Program-made: the position numbers and the translations under genes
In this document: one piece after another, positions 12,342-23,200 of the stretch
How positions within the stretch are numbered: the first letter of the stretch is position 1
How the letters are laid out: each line of letters begins with the position of its first letter
The notes under the pieces: model-generated
The model's database searches: none
Told to the model about the DNA's origin: nothing
Seen by the model: the letters and a program-made list of their open reading frames with translations, nothing else
Origin: Puccinia triticina
Taxonomy: Eukaryota; Basidiomycota; Pucciniomycetes; Pucciniales; Pucciniaceae
Direction of reading: 5' to 3'
DNA length: 64,000 bases
Assembly (NCBI RefSeq): GCF_026914185.1
Contig: NC_070569.1
Coordinates: 3,782,001-3,846,000 of the forward strand

Positions 12342-12588
12342 CACTGCAAAAAAAACTGTGTCAACTGTGAGCAGTTGACATGCGGCAACTCTGAGGAAGC
12401 TTGTGGTGTTACACCAGCCTTACTCAAGGTTTGACTCAACCCAAGCTTCAATGCACAGTCACTGTGCACCTTGCACAGTGACTGTGCCAACAAAGGCACT
12501 TCTGCATTCATGTGGAGTTACAATGGCAGCTTGGCTTGAGTATCCTGCATGTCAACTGCAAGCAGTTGACCAAGTTATTTTTGCAGTG
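12342..12588. mobile_element. Short CACTA-related MITE, 247 bp
   Basis: The left terminus CACTGCAAAAAAAACTG is mirrored by a right terminus ending TTATTTTTGCAGTG, with inner matches GTCAACTG and CAGTTGACATG. The flanking trinucleotide TTG is repeated exactly on both sides. Terminal and subterminal words match the larger elements at 3509 and 16084, so it is probably a short deletion derivative. An internal palindrome GCACAGTCACTGTGC near 12452 is also present at 30805-30820. Confidence 0.65.
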
Positions 12589-12845
12589 TTGTCTTTTCCG
12601 TAAAGCTTGGACCTGCTTGGAAAATTTCTCAAAATTTCTTGTTTTGTTGACCGAGGGAAATGCCATATTTTTCATATCCCTCCGCATGCGGCATCTTGAC
12701 AGATGTCAGATAAGGCCCAAGGCCAAATACACCCCCGGAGCCAACATCCTAGGTGGTCTACATGCGCGTTGGGTTAGAGAAAAACCGAGTTCATATTCTG
12801 AACCGGAGTGCCTTTCTTACCCCATCAGCCAGTGCCCCTGACAAT

Positions 12846-12991
12846 GGAGGACTTCCTGTCAATCTGGGAACTCAGATTTTTCTAGATTTTGCAGGGAAAT
12901 CTGGGCTCGATCGTCCCAAATCCTAGATCTGCCTAGATTTCCCTGCAAAATCTGGGAAAATCTGGGTTTCCAGATCGGCGGGAAGTCCTCC
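12846..12991. mobile_element. GGAGGACTTCC MITE, copy 1 (146 bp)
   Basis: It is bounded by GGAGGACTTCC and GGAAGTCCTCC with a 3-bp direct repeat AAT on both flanks. The two halves are extended inverted copies rich in CAGATTTT and CTAGATTT words, so the single strand would fold over most of its length. The sequence next to the left border of the element at 23201-24282 is a near-identical copy of this MITE in the opposite orientation. Confidence 0.8.
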
Positions 12992-14571
12992 AATTGGCCG
13001 CTGCCCTCTGCCAGTATGGGGGCCAGTGAGGGGCCGACAGAGGGTGGGTTGTCATCCCAGGCAGAAGTAAATCTCAAAGTTTCATTTAAAGTTGGATGAT
13101 GTTTTTTTTGTGCATGTGCTTAAATAACCTTGAATGCAAGGTTTACCCAAAGTTTGGTGCAAACTGTGATTTTAGGTTAAGTGCATAACAAAACCAGAAT
13201 TTGTGGAAAAAATCCAAGCATTCTAGAAAAGACAATATGTACCCGTGGAATCCACGTGGCCATGTAGGCGGGCCTTAAAAATTCAGCGGGAGAACAGCCC
13301 GTTGTAAACTATCACTAGTGGGACTCCAACTCACAGCCAGGCAGGGAACATAGATGTGAGGGAGTGCCACACAACTCAGCCATTTCACACTGTTGTGCCC
13401 CACTGTTTTACACTATATCAACCCCCCAAACAATGGTTTGCAATTGGTTTTTTCATTTTTTTTTCCTCTCTTCAAAATCAAGTTTTCTTGGACTTTCAAA
13501 ACCTCAGGACCAGCCTGAGGTGGTCCTGGCTGGAAGTAAAAAAAAAAGAAAATGCTGTAGAACCAATGTGAGCAACAAGCTGATGTGGTCTCCACACGTG
13601 CCAGGAAGGCACATCATGGAACCAAGGGGGAAAAGTGTGAAGCCCATTGGTTCCACGTGGAAAAAAACTGTTTCGTGGAACCGACGAGCTTACCAAGGGG
13701 TTACCAAGCTGATCCTTGTTGGTTCCACGGATTAACCTCCTGTTGTCAGTTCCACAAACGGGTGTGGCAGGAAGTACCCCCGCTGTGTAAAGTAAGTAAA
13801 TATGTATCTCCCTCCGGGAGGGACTTTGGCATGCCTTATTGGCAAAACTTGCCTGAGAGAAATGCCAATGGTCCTTCCTTTTTTATGCTAAGGCCCCTGC
13901 ATGGTGCTGTCTTTGTGTAATCGCCCTCTATCTTTAAACTTAAACTCATCAGAAGCCTGGCTATCTCCTGCTACCTTCATGTGAATTTTTTTCCCTCCCA
14001 AACTCAAGATACAAGGCATGTAGTAAAAAAATCCTCATGCTGGCTAAAAAGTTGCGGCATCATTGTTTTTGGAATTGACTCCCTCAGGATTTGGATTGAA
14101 CTGGGGCAAATGAATTTTCCCACAAGCATCCTGCCCCTTTAGGCACCTTTTCTCTTTTCTGTCATTTTTTTCTCAAGGCAAGTTATGCATTTGCACCAGA
14201 GATGTATATTAAGCAGCTCAGGGTTGAATTTTGTAGTCCACCATCTTCAAGATGGTATTCTGAGCAAAGCAGGAGGACCTATGTTGATTTGAGTGCATTG
14301 ATTATCAAGAAATATTGATGGATTCATGGGAGGTTGCAGAGCTATAGCAACATTTGTGGGGCATGATGGTTTTGGGCATTGCTCTCAGTCCTAAATCATC
14401 AATACCACATAAGTCCCTCCAATGGAGGCACTTTGCGCCTCCACCTTTGGATTTGTTAAGTTTGAGGCAGGGCACCTGACTGGTCCCCATAAACCCTCCT
14501 CAAAGCATATGCAGAGCCCGTGCAGGTAGGAGCCTTGAGGGGTGTATGATACACCCCTACATCATTTGTGT

Positions 14572-14695
14572 AAAAATTTTATACAGGGGTTGCGGTCCAT
14601 GGGTTACATGTTGTGTAACAATGTTATAGGGGGGTTGTGGTGCCCGGGTTACATGTTGTGTAACAATGTTATACAGGGGTTGCAGTGCCTGCGGA
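14572..14695. repeat. Tandem repeat, about 50-bp unit, 2.5 copies
   Basis: The unit contains GGGTTACATGTTGTGTAAC followed by AATGTTATA and a GGGGTTG spacer. Two full copies and part of a third are present. A diverged inverted relative, with the same ACTGCAACC and GTAACCCC words and a shared CAAAGAGG phrase, occurs near 49590-49670, so both may be traces of one element family. Confidence 0.55.
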
Positions 14696-14761
14696 GAAAT
14701 CCCAAAGAGGCCATCTGCAACGGGCCTTTTGGGTGGACAACTCCCATTCCTTGGCAAAAGA

Positions 14762-14785
14762 AATAATAATAATAATAATAATATA
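14762..14785. repeat. (AAT)n microsatellite
   Basis: About seven uninterrupted AAT units. A simple sequence repeat, probably polymorphic, with no inferred function. Confidence 0.8.
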
Positions 14786-16083
14786 AGATATGAGTATTGA
14801 TGAGTCCCAAATCAAAAACTTATTTGGGAGAACAAATCTCAAATCACCAGGGGGGGATGTGTGGCACTCTCTAGAGAGTGCCAAGCCGTAATTTTATGAG
14901 TCAAATGGTCTGATGTGAGGTTAATATCAGCTGCAACTCTTTGTTTAACTTTCTTCCCAACATAAGGGTAACTGTAGGTGAAGTTCTTGTGAAATGATCT
15001 TTCACTCAATGCCAACAGATGCACATGTCTCTGTTTGAATTGTAATTTTGGTTCATATTGATCACAACACTGGATGTGAACTTCAATTCACAATATTTTT
15101 TTTGAAAAATTTAACTATAATTATGCTCAAAAATATCCTGAGCAAGTGACAAGGAATAATTTGCAGAGCTGATTTTTTTATTCAAAACACACACAAATTA
15201 ACATATTGAAACAAAATTATAAAATATACCAACTGCAATGGCTCAGCCAGGTATATAAGATCGACCATTGCGGTAAATTTCTGCAATGTCTATTTCCATG
15301 ATAAATTGGGAGCAAAGCGGTGTGAAATCAAATGCCTATTCTTCATGTACCAAGCAGCACTAAAGCTGGGAAAATCTGTGTAACTTGTAATTTTCCTCCC
15401 TGCAATTTGGGAGGTGAACAATACTAGATACTGTTTTCCCTACCATATTTACAAAAGGACAGACCATTTATGAAGGGTGAATTTTGAAGTGACATCAGAT
15501 TTTCAGTTGGTATCATGCACCATATATGTGAATACATACTGCACAATTTCCATAACTTTACACCCACCTGAATGAAAAGATGTGGGGGCTGGAGGCAAAA
15601 ATAAATAAATTTCTCCAAGATGATGGTGTATGTTGGTGGATATCAACAGGTTCGTCCATATTTCAGTGATCCTGGAACCAGAAGAGAGGATATTTCAGAA
15701 GCTGGTCTGAGAACTGTGAGTTGAGCAGTCAATTTTAGAATGCCTGTGCAAATTCCAGCATGTGTTGCAACTTTTGTCATGTAAATTGATCATCTTCACT
15801 CATTTTCCCTGAATTTTTCCATCAATTTTATCCTACAGGTAGCATGTCTTCATCACAGGTACCATTGTTTCCATGTGCATTGTGCAACAACATGGTTTGA
15901 TTGCTTTTATTACATGGTAATTAGTACCACTGGGTGTCAGATAAGACTGATCCACTTGGGACCTGCTGTACCCAGACCAATCAAAACAATGAGCACTGGA
16001 GTAGCACAAGTGGAATTTATATGTGGTGGAAAGCACAAAAAAAGACTTGTGTCCAGCGAGTTTCAAGCTGGGCACAATTTAAC

Positions 16084-17180
16084 CACTGTGAAAAAAACTC
16101 AAGAAATTGGTGTCAGTTGACATGCGATAACTTTGATATTACTTTGATTTGAACCTGGGTTCTTCCCTGTTCATTCCATGAGTCTTCCAGACTAGATATT
16201 TTCCATGTTCATTCCATCATTAACAGATGTAGTGCATACACCTATGAATGGGTTATGCTTGCATGAAAGGGGTATTTCCACATGAAAGGAATAACATCAA
16301 AATTGTATTCACACATGAAAGGGATATGTACGCATGAAAGGGGAATGTGAAAAGGTGTATTTACACATAAAACGGATATTTTCACATGATGAAAGGGGTA
16401 TGTGCACATGTAAGGGGTATTCATGAAAGGGATATGTATACATCAACGGGGTATGTGAAAATGAAAGGGTTATGTACACATCATGAAAGGGGTTTGTACA
16501 CATCAAAGGGGCATGTAAAAATGAAAGAGGTATTCATGCATGATGAAAGGGGTGCATGCACAGGAAAGGTGTGAATATGAAAGGGGTGTGCAAATGAAAG
16601 GGATATATACACATGAAATGGGTATTTGCACACAAAAGGGATATGTGCACATGAAAGCAATATGTGATGAAAGGGGTACGTGCACATGTAAGGGGTATTC
16701 ATGAAAGGGATATGTATACATCAAAGGGTTATGTGAAACAAAGGGTTACGTACACATGATAAAAGGAGTTTGTACACATCAAAGGGGCATGTGAAAATGA
16801 AAGAGTTATGCATGCATGATGAAAGGGGTGCATGCACAGCAAAGGTGTGAATATGAAAGGGGTGTGCACATGAAAGGGATATATACACATGAAATGGGTA
16901 TTTGCACACAAAAGGGATATGTGCACATGAAATCAGTATGTGCACTTGAAAGGGATAGGGGAACATGAAAGGGGGATTGCACAGGTCTCAACTGAGTATC
17001 TTGAAACCTGTGCTAAGTTTTTTGTAGTTCATAACTAGTTTGCATAAATTAGGCAATGTGCAAAGATTGCAGGGTAGAAGAAAATTGGCACTCATGGGTA
17101 TGATCCTTGTTCTAATTGAGGATTAACTTGAGTATGCTGGATGTCAACTGACAGCAGTTTCTTGAGTTTTTTTCATAGTG
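16084..17180. mobile_element. CACTA-type element carrying a satellite array, 1,097 bp
   Basis: The left end CACTGTGAAAAAAACTCAAG with TGTCAGTTGACATGCG is mirrored by a right end ATGTCAACTGACAG ... CTTGAGTTTTTTTCATAGTG. Inverted similarity runs for about 45 bp and matches the element at 3509-4562. Flanks read AAC on the left and CAAC on the right, so a 3-bp duplication AAC is likely if one base is allowed at the right border. Instead of coding sequence it carries a minisatellite of about 0.75 kb. Confidence 0.7.
16200..16985. repeat. Minisatellite of about 20-bp units (ATGAAAGGGGTATGTRCACA)
   Basis: Dozens of imperfect units of ATGAAAGG plus GGTATGTGCACA/GATATGTACACA fill most of the CACTA element. 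A longer higher-order block recurs: 16500-16640 and 16780-16930 are nearly the same, so the array grew by block duplication. The minus strand is open for long stretches and would encode repeats of YPFHV-like words; this reflects unit lengths and codon phase, not a gene. Confidence 0.8.
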
Positions 17181-17449
17181 CAACTACAATGGCAGGGGGG
17201 AAACAGGGATCAGACTTGTATCCCCGGGTGTCCCCGGGAAGCGGGATTTATTTTTGCAATGTCCCCCGTGATGTTTGGCCAAACATCAGGGTGGACATTG
17301 GAATGCGGCTGATCTACCCAGCCTCAATGAGCACTGTGTGCTATCATTGAGCTGGGAAATCCTTCACACCATGAACATCATAATACACACTGGTCATTGA
17401 GCTTAGATTTTCCAGGCTCAATTACCAGTATGTACTGCCTGTTGAGCTC

Positions 17450-17700
17450 GGAACGGCTAAGATCAACGCTGCAACTGATATGATCCATGTATTGTATATG
17501 CATATACATTGGATTGTATTGGTTTCTCAATACACCAGATCTGGAAATTGTGGATCACATTGAACAGGCAACCCAATACCAATCCAATGTATTGGTTTCC
17601 CCAATAGAAGCTGGGCAAAAAATATGTATAGGATTGAGAATCCAATTCTATAGGATCAAGAATCCAATCCTATAGGATCAAGAATCCAATCCTGTATAAA
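17450..17700. repeat. AATACAA/TTGTATT word-rich foldback remnant
   Basis: Inverted words such as CCAATACA and TGTATTGG alternate, followed by three tandem copies of AGGATCAAGAATCCAATCCT-like units near 17630-17695. Similar AATACAA-rich blocks lie at 24355-24570 and 37760-38040, so they may be diverged members of one foldback family. Confidence 0.45.
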
Positions 17701-18354
17701 GATGGCAATTGGTACCCGTGTACCGCTAGCGGTACCCGGGTACCGCCTGTTTTTAGCTGTTTTTTGGACTCAGATGAACACCAGGTACCGCATCCGGCAC
17801 CGCCTGGCGGGTGCCAGCGGGTGCGGGCGGTATTTGAGGGGGGTAACAGCGGTACCCGGGAGTTTGCAGTGAAGCCAATGCGTCTCATCCCAGCCATCCT
17901 CATCCTCTTCTCTCCCCCTCTACCATGCCACACCTCCCTCGCTACCGGCGGCTCCTCCGCCAGCTCGCAACCACCCGGCTTGCCGGAGGACGACCAGCGC
18001 TGCAGGGTGTGCCCGGCAGCAGTTCAGCCGGCGCTTGGCTTGGCTTGTAAGACTTGTGTCGCTTGCGGGTGGATCCCATGGTCAAGGAGTGGGCTGGTGA
18101 GGTGGTGATTGGAAGGGCCCGGAGGGCAGTGATCGGATATGGGTGAGCAAAGAAGGGGAAAACCCCCGGCTCGAGGCCCCCTAGCTCCCTGGGTATAAGG
18201 CGGGTACCGCTAGCGGTACCCGGGTACCCGCTGGTTTTGGAGACAAAACAGACACCAGACACCGCACCCGGCACCGCCCGGCGGGTGTCTGGCTGGTGCA
18301 AGCGGTACCCGCCCGCGGGTGCCGGGTACTCCCAAACGGGTACCGAATGCCATC
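17701..18354. mobile_element. GGTACCCG-rich inverted-repeat element, copy A (654 bp)
   Basis: It begins GATGGCAATTGGTACCCG and ends CGGGTACCGAATGCCATC. Both arms are dense in GGTACCCG, GCGGGTGCC and their complements, so each arm can fold on itself. The 300-bp centre is different: pyrimidine-rich and open on the minus strand for a basic peptide starting MGSTRKRHKSYKPSQ. Copy B at 31928-32571 is about 90% or more identical by eye and in the opposite orientation. No transposase is present. Confidence 0.7.
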
Positions 18355-18624
18355 TGTAATCCTGTATCGGGGTATTGGGTGATTTCATCAATTATAATGA
18401 TTTTATTTCTACTAAATAGTCAAATCGTGTATATAGGGGGAGGGGGATCAATCAAGCAACTGCAGATCACTACTTAGTCATATGTTGTATATATTTTGAA
18501 TTTCTACTTTGTCAGATCATGTATATTTATTATTCAAGCAACTGGAGGCGGTAGGGGGATAATCAAGCAATTGCTGATCACACTGGAATGTTAATATAGA
18601 AAGAAAGGGAAAGGGATTTACTTC

Positions 18625-18722
18625 TGTTATGGCCTGGTGTATACCTCTCTGGGGGAGAGTTGACGCCCGCTACAATCGTGTAGTCGGGTGGTACCTTTTC
18701 TTCCTTCCCCGGGGTTTTTACA
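18625..18722 (+). repeat. TRIM 5' long terminal repeat
   Basis: 98 bp, TG...CA ends, containing CCCGCTACAATCGTGTAGTCGGG, read here as two halves CCCGCTACA and TGTAGTCGGG that can form a hairpin. Its partner is at 19122-19219. Confidence 0.9.
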
Positions 18723-18740
18723 GGTTATGAGCCCAGCGTT
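18723..18740 (+). promoter_or_regulatory. Primer-binding site, initiator tRNA-Met half type
   Basis: GGTTATGAGCCCAGCG immediately follows the left repeat. Drosophila copia and many Ty1/copia elements prime from an internal cut in the initiator tRNA using a closely similar site with GGTTATGGGCCCAG. This assigns the TRIM to the copia lineage rather than to Gypsy. Confidence 0.75.
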
Positions 18741-19121
18741 ACCTCTGTCGCGTGTTCAATTCCCATTGCCTGCATCTCGCACATGTCACATCTCCCCAGC
18801 TTGTAACCCTCACATAACATGACATAACTGTGTTAGCTACTCCTAGTCTTACATACAAGCATATTATTGATTATTGGTTTAGGAGTGTGGTTGCCTTAAA
18901 ATAGTTCCACGGTTCATGGGTGCCAAAAGTCCCATTTTAAGATAAATCATAGTATAGTCTTTAAAAAATAGCATTAGTATAGTAGCCAGTATGCGTGAAA
19001 GTTGACAGTTAACAAGTCTGTCGGGGAGTAACACTTAGATTTGTATGTAGTTTCACACCAGTCCATTTGGTGTCCAATCCAATATCACCTCTGTTATCAG
19101 TGATATTGGCTTGCGGGGGAG

Positions 19122-19219
19122 TGTTATGGCCTGGTGTATACCTCTCTGGGGGAGAGTTGACGCCCGCTACAATCGTGTAGTCGGGTGGTACCTTTTCTTC
19201 CTTCCCCGGGGTTTTTACA
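19122..19219 (+). repeat. TRIM 3' long terminal repeat
   Basis: 98 bp, same sequence as 18625-18722, preceded by polypurine tract GCGGGGGAG at 19113-19121 and followed by target duplication ACTTC. Confidence 0.9.
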
Positions 19220-22200
19220 ACTTCTCCGAGGGCGCCTTGGACGCCACAGAAGTTGAGGTGGTAGCTTTGGTTGCAGCCAAAGTCGAGGCGGTAGCTTGCT
19301 TGGGTTTTGCTTGTGCCGCTTCTTCCAAGGCATGGTTGATAATTCCCTGAGCCGCCGCAAAGTCGCCATTGGCCTGGAAAACCTGTCTCAACCATTGATG
19401 AGAGCTTACACATCTCTCTATGGTTCTGATGGCCAAGCTTCCTCGATTGTGTGCAGATATTGGCTGCTGCTGAGAAACATCATTCAACGCTTGCCGAGGT
19501 GGCCGAGCATGCCATTTAGCTCTTTGTTATCATTGATAATATTGGAAATTCTTGATGATGATCCTAATCAAGCACAAACCCATTTATTTACGGTCAGTAG
19601 ATGACTAATTGATTGAACAACCAATTGACTTACGTTCCACCAAGCAAGGCACTGGTCTGCGCTGTCAGTTGGAAGTTTATACTTCCCAGAAAGGTACATT
19701 GCTAACTCATCCTCATCTTTGGCCTCGGTTGCATCCGGGAAGAAATCAATCTCTCGTACTCTTCAGCAATGTTTAGAAGGTTGCTGACTTGAAATTGTTG
19801 CAACGCTGGGCCGCTACGCTACACTACGCTACAGGGCCACTTAGTGTTAGCGTAGCGGCGCTAGCAGGAGGCCAGTTTTCCTGTAGTTTTAGCGGGATTT
19901 TACGCCGCTAACACCAAGCATTAGCGTAGCTTTTTTTAGTGATAGCGCAAAAACAAATCTGCTACGCCAACGGTTAGCGTAACGGAATAGGCGCTAACGG
20001 ATTTTCGCTCCCCCGGTAGCGTAGCGCAATGAATTCCCGCTACGCTAGGGCGGCAGAAACTGGGCAGAAATGACATGCTAGTTTTTTTCCTGTATTTGTG
20101 TGACTGCAGGAAAAAAATGGAGTGTTATTTCTGCCCAGTTTCATCTCTGTAGTTGCGCGGGGACAAAATCGGGCTGTTTCTGCCCAGTTTTTTCCTCAGG
20201 CGGCGCTAGCGTACACAAAATCTACGTTAAAAGTTAGTGTAGCTTTCTTCTAAGCTAACACCGCTACGCTAACGCTATCCAGACGAAATTGTAGCGTTAG
20301 CGGCTGTAAAAAAACAACTGCTAACGCTACGATAGCGCTACACAAGCGCTTTCTTCTATCTTGTTAGTGTTAGCGGGAAAATCCGGCCGCTAACACTAGC
20401 GCCACCGTAGCGTAGCTTATAAAAGCTAACACTAGCGCCACCGTAGCGTAGCTTATAAAAGCTAACACTACGCTACGCTAGCGCTAATGTTAGCGTAGCT
20501 GGCCCACTGTTGATTGTTGGCACGTTTTCCTTTGAACCCAAGTTTTCTATGAAATTTTGCTCCTGCTCTTCTTCAACCTCTTGCTTTTGGTCATTTTAAT
20601 GCTTCTGAAGCAGGTCCTTGGCGTAGTCAAAATTAGCCGGGAAACACACCTGGAAGATTGAGAGTAGATACAAGGGGTGAAGCATGGTTGCAAGGAGAAT
20701 AGTGTCGCAAAGGAGAGCCTCGCCAAGATAGTCATCCGCCTTTTGAATCATCTTGCGGATCATGGTTTTGAATTCAGGTACAATTCCGGATTTGAGCCGT
20801 TCTTTGAGAAAGTCTTTGATGTACTTGTATTTGGCCAACATCAGGCCGGCTGACGAGTGGTTGCCCTCCATCCTTTTAGTAATGAAGTAGAATTCCTATG
20901 TATCAATCATTGGTCAGTAATTTGTTCATTTCTCACAGATAATGGGGTCGGAAAAGTGAGACTCACACTTAGTATGTCATTCAGTCTCTTCACAAGATCC
21001 CAGTCTTCTCTAGTTATAATAAATCCCTGATAAAAGTTCTTTCCTCCTTCCCACTCTTATCAATCTCTCTCATTTTCAATAAGTTGGGTTATAACGCTAC
21101 GGGCCTGGTATGCACGGCCGCGGCTTTGCCACTCAACATTCCAACAAATGCCGTACCCAGCGATCAGAGTTGGTCCATCATAATCCATCTTACTTGCCCA
21201 GACTGCAAATTCCAACCATTTGGCTGCCAAAGAAGTGATGCGTTGGATCACAAAGTCTACCTTCTTGAGGGCCTCAGACACACCATTCTTCTTCATTTCC
21301 TTGGGAGTCTCAACAATTGATTCAGCATTTGATTTGTCAGCATTCGGATCAATATCTGAACCATCTTCGTCTAAGTCTGGGTCAAACTGATTGGCCTCCT
21401 CAGTTGGGAGGTTTTTTCCTTCAATCTCCTTGCCAATAGTCTCCAGCCCAGGAACAAATCCAAGGGTCCCATGTTTGGCCTTGACCAACCCCTTGGATTC
21501 CTGATCAATTGCCTTCAGGCCACCCAACAAGATTAGAGCAATCTTGTGGCAGAAGCAACAAATATGGTTGCTGGCAAGGTTGAGATGGATGCTGTTCTTT
21601 TTGGAAAGAATTCGGTCGACCTTGGCAGTCATGGTACTGTTGTTTGGGCTATGGTTTAGTTATTCAAAAGATTGATACAAGATTAGATTGGATCATCATG
21701 ACATACGACAGAGAAATAGTCACTTATCTTATTATGAAGTCCCGACTTGGTAATCATGTTTGCAAACGGGACTGCCAGATATTCACCTTTGTGGGTCCAA
21801 GAGATGTACTTGATACCCAAGTGACAAATCCAAAAGCTCCAATTGACTGAAATGTAAGCGGCAGCAATTCACATGAATGCATGGTGGTTCCCTTTTGTAG
21901 TCCAGATGTCATGGATTATCATAATTTTTGATTTTAGTTTCTGTTAAGTAGACTCAGAAGTCAAATCAGTTAGGACTTGATGGTATAAGAAAGAGACTGG
22001 TTTACCTTTAAATTGGAGATTAATTTCTTCTGCAAATTTATTTACAGCTTGTGGGCCTCAAGGGCAGCCCAAGTGCAAGAAAAGAGCTTGATACCCTGGC
22101 AAGCATAGTTGAAAGCTATCTCAAGGAGAAAATCTTTGATTCAGATCCATGGAAGTGAAGTCGGGATGAGCCACATGACCAGGATGTGGTTGAGGGTTTG

Positions 22201-23178
22201 GTTGTCGTAAGATGATTTTCCAAGATACTTGCCCATGAAGCCGGACTGCTTCTTAATCTTCTCTGCTTTGATATCCTTCAACGTCATAGGTAGTTTTGCC
22301 CCTGCCTGAATGGCTTCAGCTCTGGCCACACAAGCGGCGCGACCAACAGCGCCATCGCGATGCTTCATCAGGTTGCTTCAGGTATGTTGGCCTTTTTTGT
22401 AAGTGTTCAAGCACCATCAGCATTTGTAATAAAGCTTTGGCCCTTCTGTCTGTCAAAAGCAGATCCCAATCAGTATCAAAGATCTGGAATGGATGAATGA
22501 GATGAAAGAAGATATACTTACCTCTCCTTTGCCACGGACAGGGGGAAAGAAATACAGACCAACGTTGTCAAACTTGGAAACAGAGGGGCCTTGGGTGTTT
22601 TTCTTCTGGGTAACCTTTGCGTTCTCGGAGTCGGAATTCTGGGCAAGGTTCATGGTATCAATGGCTGGGTCTTTCTTGGATTTGGATTCATTGTCAGATG
22701 GGTTGTCTGAATCACTTTTGTCGCAGGAATTGGTGTTGGTTATGATGATTTTCTTTTGCTTTTTCTTCTTGTTTTTTGCGGGCTTTGCAGATGCAGATGC
22801 AGTCGATATCTTCTGTTTTTTGGGAGCGGATGCCATTTGTTTTGAAGAAGCAACAGAAGATGGGGGTGGTTTTCTTTTATTTTGATTGGACAAGTGGGGG
22901 GTTTTGTGGGAGCGTGCCGCCTTGGACTCAGATTCAGAGGCACCGGGCTGAGGGGCTTTCACAAGGGATCGGCGAGTATCATCGTCCGGTTGGACGTAGT
23001 TTCCGTGAGTCTTGACCGGAGTTGCTATTTGGTTAGACTGACGGGACGGAGGCTGGGATGTGCTTCTGTGTGGTGAGGGAGAATTCCGTCCTGGAGTCGG
23101 ACGGGAACGCATTGAATTTGCAGTTGGATCTTGGGAATTTGATTGAAGTTGGAGTTTCCGGCCTGGACTCATTGACAT
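19220..23178 (-). pseudogene. hAT-family transposase, decayed and interrupted
   Basis: Read on the minus strand the pieces follow the order of a rust hAT transposase. First comes a basic low-complexity N terminus from 23178 with a lysine-rich stretch, ending at donor GTAAGT near 22521. A BED-like zinc finger follows (22345-22430), with YKC-x-WC then SNLMKHRDG, then LNHILVMWLI. A middle domain lies at 21060-21632 and a segment with DTILLATMLHPLYLL at 20596-20871. The dimerisation region has LPTDSADQCLAWWN and SATSASVER, then HNRGSLAIRTIERCVSSHQW up to 19225. Decay is clear: two TGA codons sit in the zinc finger (22417-22419, 22378-22380), TAA occurs before MACSA, and the frame shifts by one base just before HNRGS. 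A foldback element (19807-20506) and the TRIM (18625-19219) interrupt it. Element borders were not found. Confidence 0.8.
19807..20506. mobile_element. GCTAACGCTACGCTA foldback element, 700 bp
   Basis: The left border TGGGCCGCTACGCTA is mirrored by TAGCGTAGCTGGCCCA. Nearly the whole interior consists of permuted words GCTAAC, GCTACGCTA, GCGCTA and complements, with a short central island around 20050-20190 in which CTGCCCAGTTT appears in both orientations. It is inserted inside the hAT pseudogene. A short relative with the same GTAGCGGCCCACCGTTGC border is at 24580-24690. Mobility is inferred from borders and a second copy; a clear target duplication was not found. Confidence 0.65.
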
Positions 23179-23200
23179 ATGATATTGGACATCCGGGATT

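Larger units (their letters stand above)
12992..16083. other. Three kilobases without a recognised gene
   Basis: Non-coding, repeat-derived DNA. From about 13510 to 13770 the words GGTTCCACG and CGTGGAACC recur in both orientations, suggesting a decayed foldback element. A short tandem array lies at 14572-14695 and a trinucleotide run at 14762-14785. Other open frames are short, without conserved motifs. The rest (for example 15020-15840) is AT-rich and unassigned. Confidence 0.4.
18625..19219. mobile_element. Copia-type TRIM retrotransposon, 595 bp, with 5-bp target duplication
   Basis: Two identical-looking 98-bp direct terminal repeats, starting TGTTATGGCC and ending GGGTTTTTACA, lie at 18625-18722 and 19122-19219. 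The host pentamer ACTTC flanks both sides (18620-18624 and 19220-19224). The base after the left repeat starts GGTTATGAGCCCAGCG, the copia-type primer-binding site that pairs with the anticodon-stem half of initiator tRNA-Met. A purine tract GCGGGGGAG directly precedes the right repeat. The interior is about 400 bp without coding capacity, so reverse transcriptase must come from a partner element. Identical repeats and exact duplication indicate a recent insertion. Orientation is plus. Confidence 0.9.

Noticed and set aside
16242..16991. Long minus-strand open frames reading YPFHVHIPLS-type repeats
   Set aside because: They are read through a 20-bp minisatellite in every copy and exist in several overlapping frames; no start context or conserved domain.
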